64,000 nucleotides of DNA from Myroides sp. WP-1 (lineage in GTDB: Bacteria; Bacteroidota; Bacteroidia; Flavobacteriales; Flavobacteriaceae), in NCBI RefSeq assembly GCF_014145635.1, contig NZ_JACHTC010000001.1:310001-374000 (forward strand), in the 5' to 3' direction. Both the position numbers and the translations under genes were made by a program. The notes under the pieces were generated by a model. That model made no database searches. It saw only the letters and a list, made by a program, of their open reading frames with translations, and was not told the DNA's origin. Below, piece after piece: positions 45,358 through 52,897 of this stretch. Within the stretch, counting starts at the first letter, position 1; each line of letters starts with the position of its first letter.

Positions 45358-46458
45358 TTAATTCAGTGCATTCAAGATTGCAATAACCTCTTGTGTTGTT
45401 CCTGTTTTTAAATCTTGTGCCTTAATCTCAATCATTTGTTTTTTCTCTACCTTAATTTCTTTAATTGCATATACCACTTTATTGGTATTTGCATCTACTG
45501 AAATAAAGAAAACGTATCCTTCTAATCCAACAGGTACCCATCCGTAATGTTCCGTAAACACCTCTCCTAATTCTGAGTGATTTAAGAAGACATCCAAATG
45601 AGCTAACCCCTCCTCGTTCTTTACACCTAAGTAAACCCCTGCGTTTTCATAGTTATATCCTTGAGGAACTTTAACGAAAAACTGCGTCTTTTCACCTTCT
45701 TCACTGGCATATTTATCAATATTACTCCACCCTATTTCTGAAGGTAAGTCATTCCATCCATTCAAGAATAAGACATAGTTTTCATTGTTCTCGTCATTAT
45801 CAAGAAAACCCATTTCTGTTTGGATGGGAATTTCTGTAAAAGTCAGATCGTCTTTTTCGTTTACATTGCCCTGCCAAAGCAACATATCTTCTTGAAATCC
45901 ACGCGTATTTACAACAGGAACAACCATGTTAATTCCATAATTGGTCACTTGTTTGCCATTGACTTTAATGTCAAAATAGAACTCCCCTCCAGTAATAATA
46001 AAACCTCTATATCCTTCAACTGTAAGACGCCCATAATCATCTGTCTGGTAATCTACTCCTCCCCATTCATTTCTCTCTGGATAGATTCCCATAGTTGGGC
46101 GGTTGGCAAGTGCCATAACTCCTTTATCGTAGAGTTCAATAAACGTACACGTTACTGTGTCGCCTACTGTTAGTTCACCACCGCGTATATCTAAGTAGGC
46201 TACCTCTACTTTCACTCCTTTTTTACTCGTAAAGGCAAATCCTCTGTCTTCATTGAGCAACGCACTGATTTGCTGTTTTTCTCCTTCTAACACCTGTTTT
46301 CGTAAATTACTAAATTCAACTGCTGAAGGAATGCTGATTTCCTCTGGTGATGGACCAGGATTTGGCGTTGGACTACTGTCATCACTACTACAGGAGGTTA
46401 CTCCAATAACGCCGAGCAACAATACAAATGCTGTAATGGTTTGAAATCTCTTTTTCAT
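45358..46458 (-). CDS. Lipoprotein of unknown function with proline-rich linker
   Basis: A 366-residue lipoprotein (lipobox VTSC, Cys23) with a Pro/Ser/Gly-rich stretch PTPNPGPSPEE after the anchor. The rest is acidic and beta-rich with no motif I recognise. Several Gly/Trp/Asn-rich segments suggest a surface or cell-wall binding fold. It has a -7 box at 46483-46490 and no partner in an operon. Confidence 0.65.
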   Translation of the reverse strand: MKKRFQTITAFVLLLGVIGVTSCSSDDSSPTPNPGPSPEEISIPSAVEFSNLRKQVLEGEKQQISALLNEDRGFAFTSKKGVKVEVAYLDIRGGELTVGDTVTCTFIELYDKGVMALANRPTMGIYPERNEWGGVDYQTDDYGRLTVEGYRGFIITGGEFYFDIKVNGKQVTNYGINMVVPVVNTRGFQEDMLLWQGNVNEKDDLTFTEIPIQTEMGFLDNDENNENYVLFLNGWNDLPSEIGWSNIDKYASEEGEKTQFFVKVPQGYNYENAGVYLGVKNEEGLAHLDVFLNHSELGEVFTEHYGWVPVGLEGYVFFISVDANTNKVVYAIKEIKVEKKQMIEIKAQDLKTGTTQEVIAILNALN

Positions 46459-46482
46459 ACTTTTTTGATTTTATTTTGATTT

Positions 46483-46490
46483 CAAAACTA
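46483..46490 (-). promoter_or_regulatory. -7 box for the lipoprotein gene at 45358-46458
   Basis: TAGTTTTG on the minus strand matches TAnnTTTG, 25 bases before the ATG at 46458. A convincing -33 is not seen. The remaining gap to 46739 is AT-rich without an ORF. Confidence 0.5.
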
Positions 46491-46745
46491 TTAAATAGTT
46501 TCTACAAAAACGAAACAATAGTATACCTTAAATAACTAAAACAACTATTAATTAAAAAATACGGTAATAAAATATGTTAAAAAACAAAATACACGCTAAT
46601 AAAACATACCTTATAGGTATAAGTTCAAGCATTGCCATTTTTATCGAGTTAGTTCCTTTTCTTCTGCTTTAGTTATCTCATCTTTTTTCGCGATATTTGT
46701 AAACGAAGTTAACAGTGACATTACGTATAATTTTCACCCTTGATC

Positions 46746-47417
46746 ATGACTAAAACTGAAAAAGTAAATTTTGTTCTTGAAACGTTAGACGCCCTATATC
46801 CGGAAATTCCGGTTCCCTTAGATCACAAAGATGCCTATACCCTATTAATAGCGGTACTGCTATCGGCACAATGTACAGATGAACGCGTAAATAAAATCAC
46901 TCCAATTCTATTTGCAAAAGCTGATAATCCTTATGATATGGTCAAAATGACGGTAGAAGAGATTCAAGAAATCATTCGTCCTTGTGGTTTATCTCCTATG
47001 AAGAGTAAAGGCATTTATGGTTTATCTAAAATTTTAATTGAAGAACATGGTGGAGAAGTTCCCGCTGATATGGAAGCTTTAGAACGGCTACCTGCAGTTG
47101 GACACAAAACGGCTTCAGTAGTTATGGCACAAGCCTTTGATATTCCTGCATTTCCAGTAGACACACATATTCACCGCTTGTTGTATCGTTGGGGATTTTC
47201 CAATGGCAAAAGTGTGCAACAAACAGAAAAGGACGCGAAGCGTTTATTTCCCAAAGACAAGTGGAATAAATTGCATTTACAATTGGTATGGTATGGTCGT
47301 CAATATTCTCCAGCAAGAGCCTGGAAATTAGAACTCGATATTATTACAAGTGTTATTGGGCGTAAAACCGTACTCAATGAATACTATAAAAAACAAGAAA
47401 AAAAAGCATCGAAATAA
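46746..47417 (+). CDS. nth: Endonuclease III-like DNA glycosylase without the iron-sulfur cysteines
   Basis: A 223-residue helix-hairpin-helix glycosylase/AP lyase for oxidised pyrimidines. The HhH-GPD motif LPAVGHKTASVV and PVDTHIHRLLYRWG are intact, with the catalytic Lys as K121 and Asp as D139. The frame starts at a TTG (46740) but the ATG two codons later is a better start. Unlike E. coli Nth, the C-terminus has none of the four cysteines of the [4Fe-4S] cluster; it ends HLQLVWYGRQYSPARAWKLELDIITSVI. The last cysteine in the protein is C80. Confidence 0.9.
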   Translation: MTKTEKVNFVLETLDALYPEIPVPLDHKDAYTLLIAVLLSAQCTDERVNKITPILFAKADNPYDMVKMTVEEIQEIIRPCGLSPMKSKGIYGLSKILIEEHGGEVPADMEALERLPAVGHKTASVVMAQAFDIPAFPVDTHIHRLLYRWGFSNGKSVQQTEKDAKRLFPKDKWNKLHLQLVWYGRQYSPARAWKLELDIITSVIGRKTVLNEYYKKQEKKASK

Positions 47418-47432
47418 TCGATGCTTTTTTTT
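47399..47432. terminator. Shared terminator of nth and the small ORF
   Basis: AAAAGCATCGA pairs with TCGATGCTTTT. The nth stop codon lies in its loop and the small minus-strand gene's stop lies at its right end. T-runs on both strands make it bidirectional. Confidence 0.8.
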
Positions 47433-47586
47433 AATTTACTTTTGATGCTTTTAATTTTGTTTCCATAAAATCGCTTAAAGCTAATTGTGACCAAAATTTA
47501 GAATACGTCAACAACTTTTCTACCAATTCTGGTTGAGGTAACTTCATATCCTTTGCTTTCAAAAGAGTTTTGTAGTTTTTCTTCAT
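47431..47586 (-). CDS. 51-residue unlisted protein downstream of the ECF sigma gene
   Basis: Minus-strand ORF MKKNYKTLLKAKDMKLPQPE... to ...KASKVN, 51 residues, read from ATG at 47586 to TAA ending at 47431. It begins 47 bp after the sigma-factor stop on the same strand and ends in the shared terminator. Composition is basic, with one Trp and no cysteine, no membrane segment. The codon use looks like that of the neighbours. I do not recognise it. The placement suggests a sigma-linked gene, for example a modulator, but that is inference. Confidence 0.6.
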   Translation of the reverse strand: MKKNYKTLLKAKDMKLPQPELVEKLLTYSKFWSQLALSDFMETKLKASKVN

Positions 47587-47633
47587 AAAAAATCTTTTAT
47601 ATTCTCTTTTAAAACGTGCAAAGTGCGACTTTA

Positions 47634-48218
47634 TTATAAACTTAATGAAATTTGTTTTTTATCTAACATTCTTCTCAAATTAATAATAGCATAGCGCATT
47701 CTACCCAAAGCTGTATTAATACTAACATCGGTTGCTTCTGCAATTTCCTTAAAACTCAAATCTTGATACAAGCGCATTCGAATCACTTCTTGTTGATCTT
47801 GAGGTAATTCTAATATTAAATGTTGTAAATCTTCGGTGATTTGATTCTGAATCAACAATTCTTCTATTGTATCACTATCATCTTTTAAGAAAGAGAAGAA
47901 TGGCGTTTGTTCCGTATCATTGTGAATAACGGTGCGCTTTTCACGTCTATAATGGTCCATAATTAAATTATGAGCAATGCGCATAACCCAAGAAATGAAC
48001 TTTCCTTCTTCGTTGTATTTTCCTGATTTAAGGGTATTAATTACTTTTATGAATGTATCTTGAAAGATGTCATTTGTCAGTTCAACATCGTCCAATTTAC
48101 TAAAAATAAATCCAAAAATTTTTGCTTGATGTTTTTTAATTAAAATTTCAAGTGCTTGTTCATTGCCCTTTATATAATGCTGAACTAGCGTTGCATCTGG
48201 TAATTGAATTAACTCCAT
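47634..48218 (-). CDS. ECF (extracytoplasmic function) sigma factor
   Basis: A 194-residue sigma-70-like factor lacking regions 1 and 3. Region 2 (about 25-95) contains LTNDIFQDTFIKVINTLKSGKYNEEGKFISWVMRIAHNLIMDHYRRE; region 4 (about 135-180) contains LSFKEIAEATDVSINTALGRMRYAIINLR. ECF factors redirect RNA polymerase in response to envelope signals. No anti-sigma gene of normal size is adjacent; the only neighbour is the 51-aa ORF. Its own promoter has a classical Bacteroidota layout at 48304-48336. Confidence 0.92.
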   Translation of the reverse strand: MELIQLPDATLVQHYIKGNEQALEILIKKHQAKIFGFIFSKLDDVELTNDIFQDTFIKVINTLKSGKYNEEGKFISWVMRIAHNLIMDHYRREKRTVIHNDTEQTPFFSFLKDDSDTIEELLIQNQITEDLQHLILELPQDQQEVIRMRLYQDLSFKEIAEATDVSINTALGRMRYAIINLRRMLDKKQISLSL

Positions 48219-48303
48219 AACAAATTCCTTTTTATAGCGGTTCTATTCTGATCTAAAAAGTACTTTTGTTATATAGGCAATTGATTTTTTGTATTGAGTA
48301 AGA

Positions 48304-48336
48304 CAAATATATATAAAAATATTTGTTAAAAACAAA
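48304..48336 (-). promoter_or_regulatory. Promoter of the ECF sigma gene
   Basis: On the minus strand TTTG (48336-48333) is followed after 21 bases by TATATTTG (48311-48304): a full Bacteroidota -33/-7 promoter, the best-matching one in the window. Confidence 0.65.
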
Positions 48337-48411
48337 TTAATTAAAATTATTGTTAAATAACTTAATTTTTTATTGCATGACCAAAGCGTTTCATAAACAA
48401 AGATAAAAGCG

Positions 48412-48419
48412 TATTTTTG
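48412..48419 (+). promoter_or_regulatory. -7 box for uvrA
   Basis: TATTTTTG matches TAnnTTTG, 23 bases before the uvrA ATG. No TTG at the normal -33 distance. Confidence 0.5.
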
Positions 48420-48442
48420 TGACTTAAACACAGGATTCTCAT

Positions 48443-51253
48443 ATGTCTAAAATAGATTTTTCGAAACTAGATCCCAAAAAGAATATCATAATCAAAGGTG
48501 CACATCTACACAACTTAAAGCATATTGATGTTGTGATTCCTAGAAATCAGATGGTTGTTATAACTGGACTTTCTGGTTCGGGGAAATCGTCTTTAGCTTT
48601 TGATACGTTATATGCTGAGGGTCAACGTCGCTATGTAGAGAGTTTATCTTCTTATGCTCGTCAATTTTTGGGTCGTATTGACAAACCCAAAGTAGAATAT
48701 ATCAAAGGGATTGCCCCTGCAATTGCAATTGAACAAAAGGTCAATACAACAAATGCTCGTTCAACAGTAGGTACTTCGACAGAAATTTACGATTATATCA
48801 AGTTGTTATACGCTCGTATTGGACGTACCTTCTCTCCTATTTCGGGGCAGGAAGTAAAGAAAGATACGGTAACGGATGTTACGTCTTTGATTCAAACACT
48901 TCCTCTTGATAGTAAGTGGCTTTTATTGGCACCTTTGTTTTTTGAAGAGGATCGATCGCTAGCGGAACATTTAGCCATTTTATTAAAACAGGGATATGCT
49001 CGTTTATGGGTTAAGGGTGAAATGGTGCGTTTGGATGAGTTTTTAAGTTTAGAAGCGGATATCATCAATCAATTTTCACTAACTGATGTCTTGTTAATTA
49101 TCGATCGTATTGTTGTAAAAGATACAGATGAATTTTTTAATCGACTGGGAGATGCGGTGGAAACGGCTTTTTTTGAAGGAAAAGGCACTTGTTTTGTACG
49201 TGCTCTTGACGGTGATACGCAATATGAATTTAGCAATCGTTTTGAACTAGATGGTCTTACTTTTTTAGAACCCAATATTCATCTATTTAGTTTCAACAAT
49301 CCCTATGGTGCTTGTCCAACCTGTGATGGATATGGTAATGTTATAGGTATTGATGAAGAACTTGTATTTCCCAATACAGGACTATCTGTTTACGAAAATG
49401 CGGTATTTCCTTGGCGTGGTGAATCTATGGGATGGTATCGAGATCAATTAATTCAACACGCTTATAAATTCGACTTCCCCATACATCGTCCAATTTTTCA
49501 ACTAACACCTGAAGAAAAGGCGCTCCTATGGAAAGGAAATGAATTCTTTACTGGATTAGATGCTTTCTTTGAGGAATTAGAAGAAAAAAATTATAAAATT
49601 CAAAATCGCGTTCTACTTTCGAGATATAGAGGAAAGACAAAATGCCCTACCTGTAAGGGAAAACGCTTAAGAATAGAGGCAAATTATGTTAAGATTGGCG
49701 GTAAAACAGTTTCTGATCTTGTTGATATGCCTATCGACAAACTGGTACTCTACTTTAAAGAATTAGCCCTAAATAATTATGAGCAACAAGTTGCCAAACG
49801 CTTGTTGATTGAAATCAATAATCGCTTGGGATTCTTGCTCAATGTTGGTTTATCTTACCTCACTCTAAATCGAAATTCATCTACTTTATCGGGAGGAGAA
49901 TCGCAACGTATTAATTTAGCTACTTCACTTGGCAGTAGCTTAGTAGGATCAATGTACATCCTGGATGAACCTAGCATTGGTTTACACCCCAAAGATGGTG
50001 AAAAACTCATCGACGTTCTCCAACAGCTCAAAGCTTTAGGTAATACTGTTATTATTGTTGAACACGATGAAGAAATCATGCAAGCAGCGGATCAAATCAT
50101 AGATATTGGTCCGGAAGCAGGTACATTTGGTGGAGAGCTTGTTGCACAAGGAACACTGGCTGAGGTTTTAAAATCAGACTCTTTAACAGCGCAATACTTA
50201 AATGGCACAAGAGCTATTGAAGTACCCAAGAAAAGAAGACCTTATAAACATTATATCGATATTATTGGAGCGCGAGAACACAATTTAAAGAATATTGACG
50301 TTCGTTTTCCATTGGACTGTTTAACTGTAATTACTGGAGTTTCTGGAAGTGGAAAAAGTACGTTAGTTAAGCGCATTTTATTTCCTGCTCTGCAGAAAAA
50401 ATTAACGGGATTAAGCGATAAACCCGGACAATTTACTTCATTAGAAGGAAAATTTGATCACATTAAACAAATCGAATATGTTGATCAAAACCCTATTGGA
50501 AGAAGTTCGCGATCAAATCCAGTAACTTATATCAAGGCTTATGATGAAATTAGAGATTTATATGCCAAACAAAATACATCGAAATTAAGAGGATATCAAC
50601 CTAAACACTTTTCATTCAACGTCGATGGTGGTAGATGTGAGGTGTGTAAAGGAGAAGGAAGCGTTACTGTCGAAATGCAATTCATGGCGGATGTGCACTT
50701 AGCATGTGAAGCTTGTCATGGGAAGCGCTTTAAGAAAGAAGTATTGGAAGTTAACTTTGAAGGAAAAAATATCGACGATATCTTATCGATGACTATTGAT
50801 GATGCTTTGGCTTTTTTCAAACAGTACAACCAAACGAAAATTGCCACACGTTTGCAACCTTTACAAGATGTGGGATTGGGATATGTTCAATTAGGACAGT
50901 CGTCTTCTACGCTTTCTGGAGGAGAAGCACAACGTATTAAATTGGCGTCTTTCCTCTTGGCGGGATCCACACGTGAAAAGGTACTTTTTGTCTTTGATGA
51001 ACCAACTACAGGATTGCACTTTCACGACATTAAAAAACTTCTAACAGCTTTCAATGCCTTGATTGACAAAGGTCATTCTATCTTGGTAATTGAACACAAT
51101 TTAGATCTGATTAAATGTGCCGATTACATTGTAGATATAGGTCCAGAAGGAGGTGAAAATGGAGGTCAATTGATCGCCTTTGGAACACCTGAAGAAATTG
51201 TGCAATGCGCTGCATCTAGTACAGGACAATACTTGAAGAATAAGCTGAAATAA
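48443..51253 (+). CDS. uvrA: UvrABC excinuclease subunit A
   Basis: A 936-residue damage-recognition ATPase of nucleotide excision repair. Two ABC cassettes are seen: the first Walker A is GLSGSGKSSLAFDTLYAEGQ, the second GVSGSGKST; signature motifs LSGGESQRINLA and LSGGEAQRIKLA follow. Zinc modules include CPTCDGYGNV, KCPTCKGKRLR and CEVCKGEGSV. Length is standard for UvrA. It is monocistronic with a terminator at 51318-51353. Confidence 0.97.
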   Translation: MSKIDFSKLDPKKNIIIKGAHLHNLKHIDVVIPRNQMVVITGLSGSGKSSLAFDTLYAEGQRRYVESLSSYARQFLGRIDKPKVEYIKGIAPAIAIEQKVNTTNARSTVGTSTEIYDYIKLLYARIGRTFSPISGQEVKKDTVTDVTSLIQTLPLDSKWLLLAPLFFEEDRSLAEHLAILLKQGYARLWVKGEMVRLDEFLSLEADIINQFSLTDVLLIIDRIVVKDTDEFFNRLGDAVETAFFEGKGTCFVRALDGDTQYEFSNRFELDGLTFLEPNIHLFSFNNPYGACPTCDGYGNVIGIDEELVFPNTGLSVYENAVFPWRGESMGWYRDQLIQHAYKFDFPIHRPIFQLTPEEKALLWKGNEFFTGLDAFFEELEEKNYKIQNRVLLSRYRGKTKCPTCKGKRLRIEANYVKIGGKTVSDLVDMPIDKLVLYFKELALNNYEQQVAKRLLIEINNRLGFLLNVGLSYLTLNRNSSTLSGGESQRINLATSLGSSLVGSMYILDEPSIGLHPKDGEKLIDVLQQLKALGNTVIIVEHDEEIMQAADQIIDIGPEAGTFGGELVAQGTLAEVLKSDSLTAQYLNGTRAIEVPKKRRPYKHYIDIIGAREHNLKNIDVRFPLDCLTVITGVSGSGKSTLVKRILFPALQKKLTGLSDKPGQFTSLEGKFDHIKQIEYVDQNPIGRSSRSNPVTYIKAYDEIRDLYAKQNTSKLRGYQPKHFSFNVDGGRCEVCKGEGSVTVEMQFMADVHLACEACHGKRFKKEVLEVNFEGKNIDDILSMTIDDALAFFKQYNQTKIATRLQPLQDVGLGYVQLGQSSSTLSGGEAQRIKLASFLLAGSTREKVLFVFDEPTTGLHFHDIKKLLTAFNALIDKGHSILVIEHNLDLIKCADYIVDIGPEGGENGGQLIAFGTPEEIVQCAASSTGQYLKNKLK

Positions 51254-51317
51254 ACTCTTTTATTAGAAAGAAGAAAAGGGAAAGAGGAAAGAGGTGAATT
51301 CTCCAGACGCTATAAAA

Positions 51318-51353
51318 AATAAAGGACGAGTTACACTCGTCCTTTATTTTTTT
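51318..51353 (+). terminator. Terminator after uvrA
   Basis: AAAGGACGAGT pairs with ACTCGTCCTTT, followed by a long T-rich tail. It lies 67 bases after the uvrA stop, in a region rich in simple repeats. Confidence 0.8.
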
Positions 51354-51386
51354 ATTTTATCTCACTTTGATTGGATTTGTTTTGAG

Positions 51387-51523
51387 GTTCGATGAATCTT
51401 CACTGCGTTTCGATTTTCACTTCGTTTTCAAAAATCTCCTCTATCCTCTTTCCTCTTTCCTCTTTATCTCACCAAGTTTATATTTGTTTTTGTGTTCGAT
51501 GAATCTTCACTACGTTCCGATTT
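51387..51523. repeat. Two 30-bp direct repeats between uvrA and a glycosyltransferase gene
   Basis: GTTCGATGAATCTTCACTGC... (51387-51416) and the same with two changes (51494-51523) recur 107 bp apart, each followed by CCTCTTT-type heptamers. They look like a local duplication. No coding role is apparent. Confidence 0.7.
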
Positions 51524-51557
51524 CCTCTTTCCTCTTTCCTCTTTCCTCTTTCCTCTT
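51444..51557. repeat. Heptamer (TCCTCTT) microsatellites
   Basis: Three copies of TCCTCTT at 51444-51464 and five at 51523-51557; a reverse-complement pair AAAGAGGAAAGAGG lies at 51281-51294 just after uvrA. The arrays could expand and contract, and the inverted orientation allows a long stem. The stretch 51254-51570 otherwise holds nothing but the uvrA terminator. Confidence 0.8.
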
Positions 51558-51570
51558 TCTTCTATCTTAC

Positions 51571-52878
51571 TTATTTTCTTTCTTCCAAAAGACTCACCAA
51601 GCGCTCTGTCAGTCGCTTGCGGCCAAAGTACTGCAATCCCATAGCGTGTACTTTTAATTGATTATTTTGATACTGTTCAAAATACTGAAGTAAGATCTCG
51701 CGTATCTTATCCTTTTCGCTGTAAAGTGCATTTCGTCCGACGTTGGTTTGCTGAATAATTTCGAAAAAATCAGATTCCTCAGGACCAATAGCTAAAATAG
51801 GTCGTTCTGCTGCCATATATTCAAAGAGTTTTCCTGGAATAATAGCCTTTGTATCATCAGAATCTATTTCAACCAAGAGTAAAACTTGTGAAGCACGCAT
51901 TTGTCTCAAGGCTTCTTCGTTATCCACATATCCTCTATTATCCGTACATTCCAAAAGTTTAAATTCATCTATTGTGCGGAGAACATCATCGCTAATCTTA
52001 CCGATCAACTTCAATTCAAATGCATCGCGAAAGGCTTGATTTTCCCTTCTTAATTCACTTATGGCTTTCCATAATACACGCGGATTGCGATTAGAAAGAA
52101 AAGAACCAATATGTGCTAAAGTAAACTTTTCATCTAAAGGAATTTTTCCTAAATGACTTACATCATATCCATTGGTAATAATGGCAATGGGTTTATCCGT
52201 TTTAGTTTCAAATTCACTTCGTGTTGTTTTACTTGTTACAATTAGCTGATCGGCTGTATTTAACACCTCTTTTTCAAGTGCTAAATGCTTGTTTTTTGAT
52301 TGATCTGATAGTTTAAGCTCCTTATGGTAACCAATTGTAGTCCAAGGATCTCTAAAATCAGCAATCCATTTAATATTTAATTTTTTCTTCAGAGCTAATC
52401 CAATCATATGAACACTATGCGGAGGTCCCGTTGTTATAATTGTATCGATATCTGGATGCTTTTCTAAATAGGAATAGAGATAGGAAACGGACGGTTTTAC
52501 CCAACCAACACGTGCATCAGGAATAAACATATTTCCGCGAATCCACAGCAATAATTTATCCCATTTAGATTGATTTCTCTCTTGTGGAATCATTCCTGAA
52601 CTCATCGTTTGAGCACGTTGTCCGCCTATTTTCTTTGCCAGCGAATAAGGTTCTTTTATTTTATGTCTCAAAATTGTCACCGCAGGATCGACCTCCATTT
52701 CTAACTTGGTATCAATCAAAGGGTAATTTGCTCCATCGGGAACGTATACAATAGGTTCTATGTCAAAATCGGGCAAGTACTTTACGAACTTCAACCAACG
52801 TTGTACGCCTGGTCCTCCAGCTGGTGGCCAATAATAACAAAGGATGAGTACTTTTTTCTTTTCTTTTTTCTTTTCCAT
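51571..52878 (-). CDS. GT4-type glycosyltransferase
   Basis: A 435-residue cytoplasmic glycosyltransferase with the GT-B fold. The N-terminal KKVLILCYYWPPAGGPGVQRW contains the GT4 donor-loop type motif, ITNGYDVSHL marks the second domain, and IIPGKLFEYMAAERPILAIGPEESD is the sugar-nucleotide binding region with the E-x7-E type motif. Acceptor and donor are unknown; surface polysaccharide or glycolipid is likely. The YfhO gene lies 19 bp upstream in the same operon. Confidence 0.85.
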   Translation of the reverse strand: MEKKKEKKKVLILCYYWPPAGGPGVQRWLKFVKYLPDFDIEPIVYVPDGANYPLIDTKLEMEVDPAVTILRHKIKEPYSLAKKIGGQRAQTMSSGMIPQERNQSKWDKLLLWIRGNMFIPDARVGWVKPSVSYLYSYLEKHPDIDTIITTGPPHSVHMIGLALKKKLNIKWIADFRDPWTTIGYHKELKLSDQSKNKHLALEKEVLNTADQLIVTSKTTRSEFETKTDKPIAIITNGYDVSHLGKIPLDEKFTLAHIGSFLSNRNPRVLWKAISELRRENQAFRDAFELKLIGKISDDVLRTIDEFKLLECTDNRGYVDNEEALRQMRASQVLLLVEIDSDDTKAIIPGKLFEYMAAERPILAIGPEESDFFEIIQQTNVGRNALYSEKDKIREILLQYFEQYQNNQLKVHAMGLQYFGRKRLTERLVSLLEERK

Positions 52879-52897
52879 TTCAAGTAATTGATCGCTT

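Noticed and set aside
51367..51657. A 96-codon plus-strand ORF of repetitive Ser/Phe/Leu after uvrA
   Set aside because: Produced by the CCTCTTT repeats and overlapping the end of the glycosyltransferase gene; not a real protein.
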